Source of the DNA: Dichomitus squalens LYAD-421 SS1
Lineage: Eukaryota > Basidiomycota > Agaricomycetes > Polyporales > Polyporaceae
Reading direction: 5' to 3'
DNA length: 29,769 nt
Assembly: GCF_000275845.1 (NCBI RefSeq)
Contig: NW_006766888.1
Location: 23,064-52,832 of the forward strand
In this document: positions 11,855 through 21,109 of the stretch, piece by piece
Layout: each line of letters begins with the position of its first letter
How positions within the stretch are numbered: position 1 is the first letter of the stretch
Position numbers and translations under genes: made by a program
The notes under the pieces: model-generated
The model's database searches: none
Told to the model about the DNA's origin: nothing
What the model saw: only the letters and a program-made list of their open reading frames with translations

Positions 11855-12277
11855 GCTGGTGGTCCATTAGGGATACGAACGAAAGGGAGGAGGCCCGCCT
11901 CAAAAAGTGCCTGGCCTGCGCTGATGACTCAAATACAGCCGAATAATGGGAGTGGGACCGTGGAGGATGCTACTGAGTTACAGGCAGAACCACTAGAGAA
12001 GACGAGAACCCTGCGTAAGTGGCCGGGTCCCCCGTGATGATTGGTTACCACTACTTACCTGTTCACACTGCGCGCCACGGCCATCGCAACTCTCAACACA
12101 CATAGCTCGGCAGAGTGGGATACATCTACCATCTGTCCACGATCCGTCAACTAGCCACTAGTACATTTAACCTGAATAGAAGTGTAGCGTGGGTGCCCAT
12201 GCACCCGGGGAGACACGATGAAGAAAAGAAAAGATACAGCTACGCGAATACAAGTCCGCCACCAAGAAGTAGCTACA
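11855..12277. other. Intergenic, between RPT6 and the left single-pass membrane-protein gene
   Basis: 423 bp that hold the RPT6 3' UTR and the promoter of the downstream membrane-protein gene. A missing signal-peptide exon of that gene could lie here, but I found no convincing candidate. Confidence 0.4.
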
Positions 12278-13704
12278 TCATGAGAAGAGCTTGTTAACCG
12301 AGGTGTTCCCTTCCTGGTTCTTCTTCAAAACCTGTGTACAATTGTCGTCAGTTATGCGACCAACCAAGACGTGCTCTGCAACACGAACCTTCGCAACGGC
12401 GAACTCAAAGTCTTCCTGCGTGACGTGTTGCCTGCGCTCACGCAGCGCGTACATCCCAGCCTCTGTGCAGATACCGCGAACCTCGGCACCAGAGCACTGC
12501 CCCATCTTCTCCGCCAGTGCACGCAGGTTGATACCACGCTGCAGCGACATCTGTGGGGAAACGGTATTGTAGCGAAAGCGTGAACGGTGCCAGAACGTAA
12601 ACGCACCTTTCGAGAGTGAATGCGGAGAATGGCAACTCGCGCCTCAGGGCCCGGAGGAGGGAACTCAATCTTCCTATCAATCCGACCAGGCCGAAGGAGG
12701 GCCGAGTCAAGGATGTCTATCCGATTCGTAGCCATGATGACCTTGATGTTCTTCGTCGACTCGAACCCGTCCAGCTGGTTCAGCAGCTCCAGCATCGTCC
12801 GCTGCACCTCCGAATCGCCCCCACCCGAACCGCTCTCCCCTCGCGACGAGCCGATAGAGTCGATCTCGTCCATGAAGATGATACTCGGGGCGTGCTCGCG
12901 CGCCATGACGAAGAGCTCGCGGACCATGCGCGAGCCCTCACCGATGTACTTCTGCACGAGCTCCGAGCCCGAGACACGGATGAACTTGCAGTCGGTGTGA
13001 TGTGCTACCGCACGCGCGAGGAGTGTCTTTCCGGTACCTGGGGGACCGTAGAGAAGGACACCCTTGGGCTGCGCGATACCAAGGGACTCGAAAAGTTCGG
13101 GGTGCTTGACGGGCAGCTCGATAACCTCCTTGATCTCCTTGATCTGCTTGTCGAGACCACCGACCATCTCGTACGTGCTATCCGGCACCTTCTCAACCAT
13201 CATCAGGGAGACGAGGGGGTCGACCTTGTTAGGCAGAATCTTGTGAATTGTGTAGGAGTCAGAGCGGAGGGCGATGCGTAGCGAGGGTGTGAGCGAGGCG
13301 ACGTCGATCTCCGAGTCGAAGTCAACGACTAGGTAAGATCTTGAGCATATAGACATTGATCAGGAAGTTGAAGACGCACTGTATTTCCCCTCCGGCTGGA
13401 CCTTGACAAGAACTTTGTTCTTCCCCATGACCTTCACAACCTCTCCCACATAGCTACCGGGTTCGTGCAACAGCTGTAGCTCCTCCCGTAGCAGTCGCAC
13501 TGCATAGCATTCAATCTGAGTCTCTTATTTTGCATAGACCGACATTGGTGACAGACCTCTTGCGTTGAGTGCATTCCGTTGCGCCTCCAGCCGCCGCAAA
13601 TTCTGGGTTTTCTGATTGATCTCAAGTTCGGCAGCCTCAATCTTGGCCTGGTAGTAGGACGAGAGTCCAGAAGATGGAGATGGAGTAATAATGGTGCCAG
13701 GCAT
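12278..13704 (-). CDS. RPT6: 26S proteasome regulatory ATPase subunit RPT6 (PSMC5/SUG1), 401 aa
   Basis: AAA+ ATPase of the hexameric ring at the base of the 19S regulatory particle, which unfolds ubiquitinated substrates and feeds them into the 20S core. Five exons: 13704-13557, 13499-13380, 13328-12607, 12550-12389, 12331-12278, total 1206 nt. The N-terminal coiled coil ([17 protein letters not shown], ending in a Leu/Arg-rich stretch) and the OB-type region ([17 protein letters not shown]) are intact. Walker A GPPGTGKT is at 184-191, Walker B FMDEID with D243/E244, then the second region of homology with [21 protein letters not shown]. Length and motifs match RPT6 rather than RPT1-5, as do [18 protein letters not shown] and the C-terminal SVNKLF, which lacks an HbYX motif. 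The ATG in exon 1 (MPGTIITP) gives the usual RPT6 N-terminus; a longer frame upstream is not needed. It is divergently arranged with the small gene at 13890. Confidence 0.97.
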
Positions 13705-13889
13705 AGTGTCAGACGAGGCGGGCGGGGGGATGCAGGATGCGGTCGACGACGCAAGCGGCCTCGCACGCGACCCCAGGTGTACGCGTCCTCTGTGACACAC
13801 CACGTGATACATACCGCTGTGACGCGTTCAACTCTCGCCGCTAATTTAGCGCTAGTTGCTCAACGTTTCAACGTCAACTTCGATCATCA
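13705..13889. promoter_or_regulatory. Short shared (bidirectional) promoter region, RPT6 and small secreted-protein gene
   Basis: Only 185 bp separate the two start codons, so any core promoters must share this interval. It contains a palindromic E-box CACGTG at 13801-13806 and an inverted repeat CGCTAA-T-TTAGCG at 13839-13851. Whether either is bound is unknown; no TATA box is evident. Confidence 0.5.
13839..13851. repeat. Perfect 6-bp inverted repeat with 1-nt spacer in the shared promoter
   Basis: CGCTAA T TTAGCG, 38-51 bp upstream of the ATG at 13890. Such symmetry is typical of a dimeric factor site, but no known binding protein is assigned. Confidence 0.4.
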
Positions 13890-14396
13890 ATGATCCTCTT
13901 CAGTCCAGCCTTGAGCCTGCTAGCCCTGCCAGGTTTGAAATTACAAGACTCCGGACGCGTACATTCTCACCTCTTTGTCTATTCCTTTGGCAGAGACAGA
14001 GAGTTACACTGCTTGCGGACATTGGGCTCTGTATCCTCCTCGCCCTTGCTTGCAAACGGCAAACTCAACCATTTGTCGGAGTCACGTTAAGAATGTCTTG
14101 TGTTGTCAGACGCTTTCGGCGACATTATCATGTTGTCCATCTAGCTAGAATCATGTCCACCGAATCCAGATTACACAGCCTGTTATGACTCTTTCGACTT
14201 CCGAGTCTGCGTCATCTCCCTGAAGCGAAAGCGGGGCCCCAAGTGTAGCAGTGAGATTGCGTGTACTTTCCGTGACGGTAACCTGGTATGCAACTTTCCC
14301 AGTGACATTTCGACAGTCACTGTGGAGGGGGGTAGAGTAGTTGATGGTGACTCACTGACCGATGTCAGGGTGAATGCGACGTGGAAGGCAGATTAG
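13890..14396 (+). CDS. Small cysteine-rich putative secreted protein (3 exons, 128 aa)
   Basis: Exons 13890-13932, 13994-14085 and 14145-14396 are separated by two introns of 61 and 59 nt (GTTTGA...CAG and GTTAAG...TAG) with consistent phases 1 and 0. The first exon encodes a short hydrophobic leader (MILFSPALSLLALP) that could act as a signal peptide. The mature part has nine cysteines, an N-glycosylation sequon NST, a second sequon NAT near the end, and repeated Tyr-Thr-Ala-Cys motifs (SYTACG and DYTACYD). The charged stretch SLKRKRGPKC is in exon 3. I do not recognise the family. The size, leader and cysteine content resemble fungal small secreted proteins, some of which are effectors or surface proteins; this is inference. 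The leader is on the short side, so the true start could differ or the gene could be intracellular. Confidence 0.5.
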
Positions 14397-16224
14397 AAAG
14401 AGCAATGTTTATTAGTTTCGCAAGTAGGAAATTCAGGCTGTTGCTGCTTCGAGTAGGAACATGCCCACTCAAGACAGCCAGCGCGCAATGATCAACTAGA
14501 CTTTCCGAGCTGTGCTCTTGAATTTAGTCGCCTGCGTGCAGGAAAAGGTTGGGACGCACTTCGTCTCAGTCACAATGGCGGCCTGAACATCCGAGTCAGC
14601 AGACATCTTATCACGGTGCCGGACGAGGAGAGGAGACCGTGATACTAGTCTTTATGGATCTGGTCAACCAAGGGTGTCCTATTGATTCTCATGAGCAGGG
14701 ACGCACCCTAAATTTTCACATTCCCGAATGTGCTCGTTCAGTTATTTAGTTAACGATCCGAACACTTTGACCGCTGGACATCGGCGGTAGGTTCGCCGAC
14801 AACATATCGGGGATTCGAGTTGAATAGCTAGGATGAGCATATACGTCAGTGCTTTGTACTAAGAACATCCTGTCACAAACGTCTAAGTATATGAGTATGT
14901 TCACAGATCGCCCAGCTTTGTACGCAAGAGCCAGCAGCCGTAGTTTCTTATACGATGACTGGGCGCCGTGTCCTCAGTTGAGCGGTATTCATGATGCTAC
15001 GTCTTGGCTCGGCGCTGTACTGCGCCGCCTATGACCAAATAGTGTACTAATAGCAAGTGATCAAGACAGTGGGGCGCCACAGGCGACGTTGCAAATGTAT
15101 CGTGATAGAGCTCGGGCTGTCTTCGAGCCATGCGGGTCGACACGTGCTCTGGCTGATCGACGACCTACGAATGAGAACGTTTGGAGTCAGAATCATGGAC
15201 CAGATCTTCCTCGCAGACCAGACCATCTGACCTTCCACAGCGCTACTGCTCAGGGTGGCATCCAGACGATAGCGTCGGAGACGGCCGCCTTGAGCTGCGA
15301 CGTCCGCGTAAGGCATTTCAACGTCAATCGTCTGCAATAGACTGCACACCCTGACAGTCATTAGGACCGTATGACACGAGGTGACTCCGACCACGCGTCT
15401 AGAACCAACGCAGCATGACTCCAACCGGCCCGAGAGACATGCAATAGCCCCGTACTGCCTCCCCAGCGGCCGCAGAGCGCAGCTGCGGTATCCTCGTCCT
15501 CGTCTGTGTGAAGGGCGATCCAGGGCGTTATCTGATATTCGCTCAATGAGTGCCCGCCCGACCGTGGGGACGATGTTCTCACCGATAGGCTTCAACGGCG
15601 TGCCCGCCTGCGCTGTGGCGTCAGCAGATCACTCGGTTTACCCGACAGTGCGGGGAAGCGCTCTCCCTCAATGCCGATAGCATCTCGACTCTCGCAAGCT
15701 TGACGGGGGCGTCGATGCCATACGGCGAGCTGGGAAGACGAACCGGCGTTCTGGAGGCTTGGGCTGCCTTCTCTGGTGCGGTTCCTGTGGCACGCCAGCC
15801 GAAGGTTGCGGCGCCCCACACTTTTAGGTCTTAGCCTGGGCCCAAGTGTCTGCGGGTATCGGAGAAGCCCATGGCATATCAATTTCGGCTGCTTATTTCG
15901 TCATGTGCGAATTGGGGCGCAAAATGACGATTGAGAGCGTGCATAACGCAGGGCCGGAAGCCGTTCTTGTAGAAGCACTGATGAACTGACTGGACGCACC
16001 TTCCAGACGATCTGAGAAAAGACGAAACATGGTAAGACGCACGAAAGGGGCATGGAGGCATGAGGCGTCGAGGAGTTGAATGGCAAAAGCCTGGGGGAAA
16101 AGGTGATAGACGGGAGCGAGCAGTGACGAACCGTCGCCCTTCGCAGGCGATGCATGATGCTAAATATATAAGTACAATATCAGCGACTATCGTCGTCGAG
16201 TAACTTTTACGTTAACACTATGAC
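14397..16224. other. Long intergenic stretch, one weak minus-strand coding candidate
   Basis: 1.8 kb between convergent genes. The stretch 14397-15040 has only short frames. On the minus strand 15047-15595 is open for 182 codons, and another frame at 15361-15582 reads STGLLHVSRAGWSHAALVLD; neither matches a family I know, and no conserved splice plan emerged. The region may be a decayed gene or chance GC-rich frames. An AT-rich patch (AAATATATAAG, about 16163) lies about 60 bp beyond the stop of the next minus-strand gene and could take part in its 3' end formation. Confidence 0.3.
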
Positions 16225-17064
16225 CTAACAGAGCTTAGCATCGCGGACAAACGACGTTGAGGGAACAGCGAGAACGTACACGCCGTATTTTTGTTTTAGC
16301 TCATGCCACGAAGGCGCAACTGCTGGGAATCGAGACGCAAATTCGTTCATCTCCTGCTCCGGTATGCGATTAAGGTCTACGCGGTTCCAGTATCGCGACA
16401 TGGCGAAGGTGATTTCTTGTGCGTCCCGTTCAGATCCGCGTCTGCAGAAAGTTTAGCGAATTCCCGAAAGAGCACAAAGGGAAGGCTCCACACACATTGA
16501 CCACGCCTTGATTTTCGCCCTGATGAACTCTGTGATTGTCAGGAACGGTACCCTCCCCACCATCATTACCGTCGCGCCGTCGAGTCGTCGAGGGCCCTCC
16601 TCGCCCGCGGGCAAGATCTCGATCTGATCAGGTTCAGCACAAGGACGGGAAACCGTCGCGGAAGCAAACACTCACGTCGATGGGGGGTATCAGCCGTTGG
16701 TATTTCACGTGCAAGCTGTGGCTTGGTGAATCACAGTCGTGGTCGTGGAGCCAAGGAAGGAAGGTTACAACATACCGGTTACTCCAAGGAGAGGCGACGA
16801 TTAGGAAGTCTTCGTTTCCTGCGCAAGCCTGACGTACGCGACGAAAGGGATGAACCGCCCCACCTTCTACTATGCAGCTTATTTCCTGCTCAGAGGTCAG
16901 TATCCTGATGACGTATGCTAGGAGGCGGTACACACATCGGCCAGAGGTGCTTTCGAGAGGACTGCAGTCAACACACTGCCGTAAAACGCATGGGGAACGC
17001 CCGCGTCACGTAGCAGCTGTGAGAGCGCCGCGGCGGCTTGAAGCAGGCGAGAGACTTCGTGCAT
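16225..17064 (-). CDS. Conserved fungal protein of unknown function, possible nucleotidyltransferase fold (5 exons, 207 aa)
   Basis: Exons 17064-16936, 16885-16776, 16715-16676, 16623-16496, 16441-16225, total 624 nt. The protein pattern is GVPHAFYGSVLTAVL, then DEISCIVEGG, HPFRRVRQAC, SPWSNRLHVKYQ, IPPIDIEILPAG, VPFLTITEFIRAKIKAW and RIPEQEMNEF. I recall this as a recurrent, unnamed family in mushroom-forming fungi. The Gly-Ser after a beta strand, the acidic pair D43/E44 and the later D93/E95 in a strand resemble the Gly-Ser and catalytic Asp/Glu positions of pol-beta-type nucleotidyltransferases. That fold assignment is my inference. The start at 17064 is the first in-frame ATG; an upstream exon is possible. 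The exon 4 donor (AT|GTGTGT) was picked because the alternative creates a stop. It is divergently arranged with MRS2 across 1 kb. Confidence 0.72.
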
Positions 17065-18091
17065 GGTCACGGTGTCAGGCGGAGTGGAGGGCGAGAGGAG
17101 AGGGAACGAAGGGTAAGGGCCAAAAGCACCACATCTGACTAGCCAACACGTACAAGTAGTTTCTTCCGGAGTGAATGCCTCGAGAACTCGGGAACGGGGG
17201 AGCTGTGCAAATGGGACCGGAAGCCAGATCCGTGGTGTTCAGGGCGTGGGGAACGCCGAAGGGCAGGAGGCTACAACTGATGTAGAGGGACGCGGTGATC
17301 TGGGTCTGACGGTAGGAAGACAGGTGGCGAGCGAGGAAGCGACTCGTGTAGTGCGTGTTGGCGAGGGACAAGAGGGTGGCAGATCCAGGCTTTGATCACA
17401 TGTGCGCAGTGCGTGGGCACGTAACATGGTGGAGGAACGTTGACGAAACAAGATAGCCAAAATGACCTAAGATGCGGAAATCGCCTTGAGACTTTTCCCG
17501 CTAGGAGTGCGTCGTGTAATCAGCAAATCAGAGACTGATCGAGTCAGAGCCAGTGGACGTACGCACTGAAGAGCCGGGGTGCCCGCTAGACCATTCCTCT
17601 CACTAGAGATAGCGGTCGCACGCGCCTGTATAGCGGCAGAAATGTCCAGGAATACACTTTGGTCATATACGGCCTGCGGGAAGTTACGCAGAGGGAGAGC
17701 AGGTGAGGTTTGGTGGTCTTGTCAACATATTCTTATGAACGCGGGAAAGGACCCCACCGAAGAAGAAGGCAACCCCATGAATTCGATTGTTTGTAAACAC
17801 AAACCAAAGTGGCTCGGGTCCCGTGGATCCCTCGCCCTATGGCGGTGCGGTGGACGGGAACAGGCTTCGCAGTACGCCGTCGACCCTCGGCGAATGACGT
17901 CGGCAACAAGGCCCGTGTTCCGGCCATCTCGATCCGCTTACCTAACGGGAGTCTGTGTGGTCATGGGTCCACCATCGGCGCTTGGCAAGCCCTGTGTGTT
18001 GAAGCGAACCTGAGCGTTGTCCTCGAGCTCCGAACCTCGAGCCTCCTCTTCCCGGCTACATCAGCGTCGCCATACCCACGTTCGTTTGCGT
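17065..18091. promoter_or_regulatory. Divergent intergenic region between the nucleotidyltransferase-like gene and MRS2
   Basis: 1.03 kb between two start codons that point away from each other; both promoters must be here. Open frames inside (for example 17579-18013, which would need a GTG start) lack family patterns. No individual element is recognised. Confidence 0.4.
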
Positions 18092-20362
18092 ATGCATACG
18101 CTCTTCCTCCAGCTGGCAAAACGCCATGTAACGACCCCACCCAGCCGCGTCTCGCCGACATATACTTTGCCCTGGCCAGCTTCTTCTCAGTTTCTCTTAC
18201 CCCCTAGAACGTGCTTGGCTGCTCGGAACGCTAGAACGATAACTCTTGCTTCGACCACGCGCACGTCTCGCTCGCCTTCCTGGACATTTCATCCGTGTCA
18301 TTCGCATCTACAGCGCCGTAACATCAGTGCAAGGTCTCTCTACACATGGATGGAACGCTTGTCCCTCCGAAAGCCGGCTGATCCGCTCGACGAGCCCTCA
18401 GACTGCCACGAAGAGGCCGCGAAAGTTGCAATACTGGAGAAAGCTATGAAGGGGCGGCAGCCCGCAGATCTCATGCTGCGATGTGAGTCCAGTGTTGGTC
18501 AACTCTGCGGACACGTTCGTTAACCTTGGCAGACCTGAAGGTACAATTCTGGACGCGGATGGTCAGCTGAAGCACTTCGCTCTGATGCCTACGTACTCGC
18601 CTAACCTAGGCGTGGTTTGTGTCTTACGTCTGTAGGAAACGTGAAGACCATCTCCGGACAGTTCAGGAGAGCCGAGCTATGTTCCGAGCACCGACTCAAC
18701 GTAAGTGCCTGCATCAGCCGCCCTCACCCCCTACGCCCCAGCGCGCTGCTAACTGGTCAGCGGGCAGCCGCGTGATCTGCGTAAAATTGATTCACGGGTC
18801 CCTAACCTCGTGCCTACGATCTTGGTGCGAAAGGAAGCGATTCTTGTACGTAGATGCTTTCCCTGCCTCCCGCGTCCGTTCAACGAACCCTGGCCTTCTC
18901 CGCTTCCTATCCCCGAACCAGGTCAACATACTCCACATACGTGCGCTCGTCAAGGCTGACACCGTCGTGCTGTTTGACACGTATGGTTCTGCCGATTCTC
19001 GTCTCCACTCAGTATTCCTTTACCACCTCGAGGTACGTTGGTTATATTCCTCCTGCGACATGTATCCTCATTCCATTGCAGCATAACTTGAGGGCAAAAG
19101 TGTCCGGGCTTCCATACGAGTTTCGGTGAGTTTCGTACCGTTGCGTCGTATTCTTTCGGGATCAATTTGAGGCGGCGCTGACCAGACGCGCGCCTCGCCT
19201 ACAGGGCACTGGAGTCGATACTTCTGTCGGTCTTGAGCGCGCTGGAAGCAGAGATGGTCTTCATCCGCAACCTTGTTGGCGGCCTGCTGGCTGAGCTCGA
19301 AGACGATATCGATCACGACCGGTTCAAGCGCCTATTGCACTACTCTCGGCGGTTAGCCAGCTTCCAGAACCGCGCAAAGTTGGTGTGTCTGACATGCGGC
19401 CGGCTTGCGTTCTTTGTGCGGCTCATGATCTGCTACTGGTCCACAGGTCCAAGAAGCGCTAGAAGAAGTCTTGGAGCAAGGTGAGGATGCGTGGTTCATT
19501 TGCTACGCGCGAATCGGCCTGCTAAACAACCTTCGCGCGCAGATGAGGACCTGGCCGCCATGTATCTTTCGGACAAGAAGAACGGCGTTCCGAGGCAAGC
19601 TCACGACCATGAAGAGCTCGAGGTGCTCCTGGAGTCGTTCTCGAAGCAAGTCGAGGAGATCGTCAACGAAGCGGAGAACATCCAGGTGTGTTCTTGCGCG
19701 TCACCACTGTCTAGATGCCTGCTTTGCGCAGCTGCTTTTTGCGACCTACACACATTCGTTCCATCCAGCGCCTCTATGGGGCTTCCAAGTTACCAACCCC
19801 TGGCTTCTTCGTATCTGACGCCGTATTTGCTGCTGACACCGTTTCCCGCAGTCGAACGTGCAGTCGACGCAGGAGATCGTCGAGCTCATCCTGGATTCGA
19901 ACCGCAACGCACTTCTGGCACTGGATCTCAAAGTTTCCATCTTGACGATGGGGATCGGCATAGGAACACTCGTCGTCGGCGTATTCGGTATGAACGTAAG
20001 TTACCACCAAATTCGACCGCTGTATGCCCTGCCCACGTTCATTGACCATGTCACGTCGTATCGCAATAGCTGAAAAGCCACATCGAGGAACACGAATACG
20101 CGTTCTACGTGATGACTGCCGTCTCTTTCGCAGCATTCATCGGTGCTGCGTGGACCGGCGTACGCCGGTACGTCCTCTTCCCCCCTTTGTACCGTATCGA
20201 GATAAACCATAGCTGACTTGTTGCTGCCATTGCGTACTCTGCGGCTGTGGTAGACTGTCAAAGATCCGCAAGGTCGGCTTGTCGAACGGCAATCGAAAAC
20301 GACCGGACAAGCGCCGATATTCGCTGTTCTCCCTCCGGGGGCGGCGATACGAGGGTTGGTAG
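18092..20362 (+). CDS. MRS2: MRS2/LPE10-type mitochondrial Mg2+ channel (12 exons, 471 aa)
   Basis: CorA-superfamily magnesium channel of the mitochondrial inner membrane. Exons: 18092-18482, 18541-18561, 18636-18700, 18768-18845, 18922-19032, 19082-19125, 19205-19382, 19447-19480, 19543-19685, 19852-19995, 20070-20167, 20254-20362; total 1416 nt. The first ~90 residues are Arg/Ser/Thr-rich with few acids, as expected of a mitochondrial presequence. Then come CTILDADGNV, PRDLRKID and ILVRKEAIL, KADTVVLFD, LPYEFRALE, a long helical region, TM1 ILTMGIGIGTLVVGVFG followed by the signature GMN (401-403, last codons of exon 10), an acidic loop (HIEEHEY) and TM2. The C-terminus is basic. A 21-nt exon 2 and a 34-nt exon 8 are easy to miss. 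It could be the MRS2 or the paralogous LPE10/MFM1 member; the motifs do not separate them. The start is the first in-frame ATG. Confidence 0.94.
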
Positions 20363-21109
20363 TGGCGGCAAGCGGCACAGGGCGGTAGCTCTTCCCGGTG
20401 TGATTCTCGTGTCCCACCCCTTCCTCGTGTCAATCTTCGCCATCTGTTGTGGCGCGACGTAACCCTACTCCCTCCCATCCATCTATCCATCAAGCTCAAC
20501 CATATGATATCACGCACCACTCCTCGACACCATTACATCTTTTAATGCTGACGCACACATCACTGTATAGGATAGCAGCATGTATAATGTATACCTCACA
20601 ATTCATAGACGTCTCGCACGGATCGATGTATGCCTCACTGCCTTATCACCGAAGTGCACCACAACAGCCCCAAGAAAAGCAGTCTCAGATACCCAAGTGC
20701 CATATGCAACTGTGCGCACGTTGTCCATGTTATCGAGAGCTTGAGCCGCATGACGGCCGAAGGAGGAACGTCGGACGGCGAGAAGAGCGAGACGCCGAGC
20801 CAGGTGACCGGGTGATGGCCGCGGGCCGAGGGCGTCGCAGCCAATTGTTGGGCGTTGCCGCTGACGGCGTCGCGGGTCGTCCCAGGTTGTCTCAGGCGTC
20901 CATCTCTGCACGCGGCCACGGACGCTGCTGCTCTGCCTCTCAGGCTTCGATTCGTATCGGACGGCGCAAGTGCTTCCTTGCTGTTCCTATCTATGCTCAG
21001 AACGCAAACTTTGTAATCTGGTGAGTGCTTTCTAATGTCGGATGGGACCTTGCGCGCGACGGCGGACTGTGCTTACTCCCTCTTGCTCTCTTTCCCGTAA
21101 TCGTCCGCG
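20363..21109. other. Intergenic, between MRS2 and the right single-pass membrane-protein gene
   Basis: 747 bp holding the MRS2 3' UTR and the promoter of the next gene. A donor-like CTG|GTGAGT at 21019-21024 and an acceptor-like ATGGCAG near 21116 could frame an intron with an upstream 5' exon, but I could not find a phase-consistent signal-peptide exon. No other content was recognised. Confidence 0.4.

Noticed and set aside
12616..13281. 221-codon plus-strand open frame
   Set aside because: Antisense shadow of the highly conserved, GC-rich third exon of RPT6.
17579..18013. 144-codon plus-strand open frame upstream of MRS2
   Set aside because: Needs a non-ATG start, composition is not protein-like and no family pattern is visible; it lies in a divergent promoter region.
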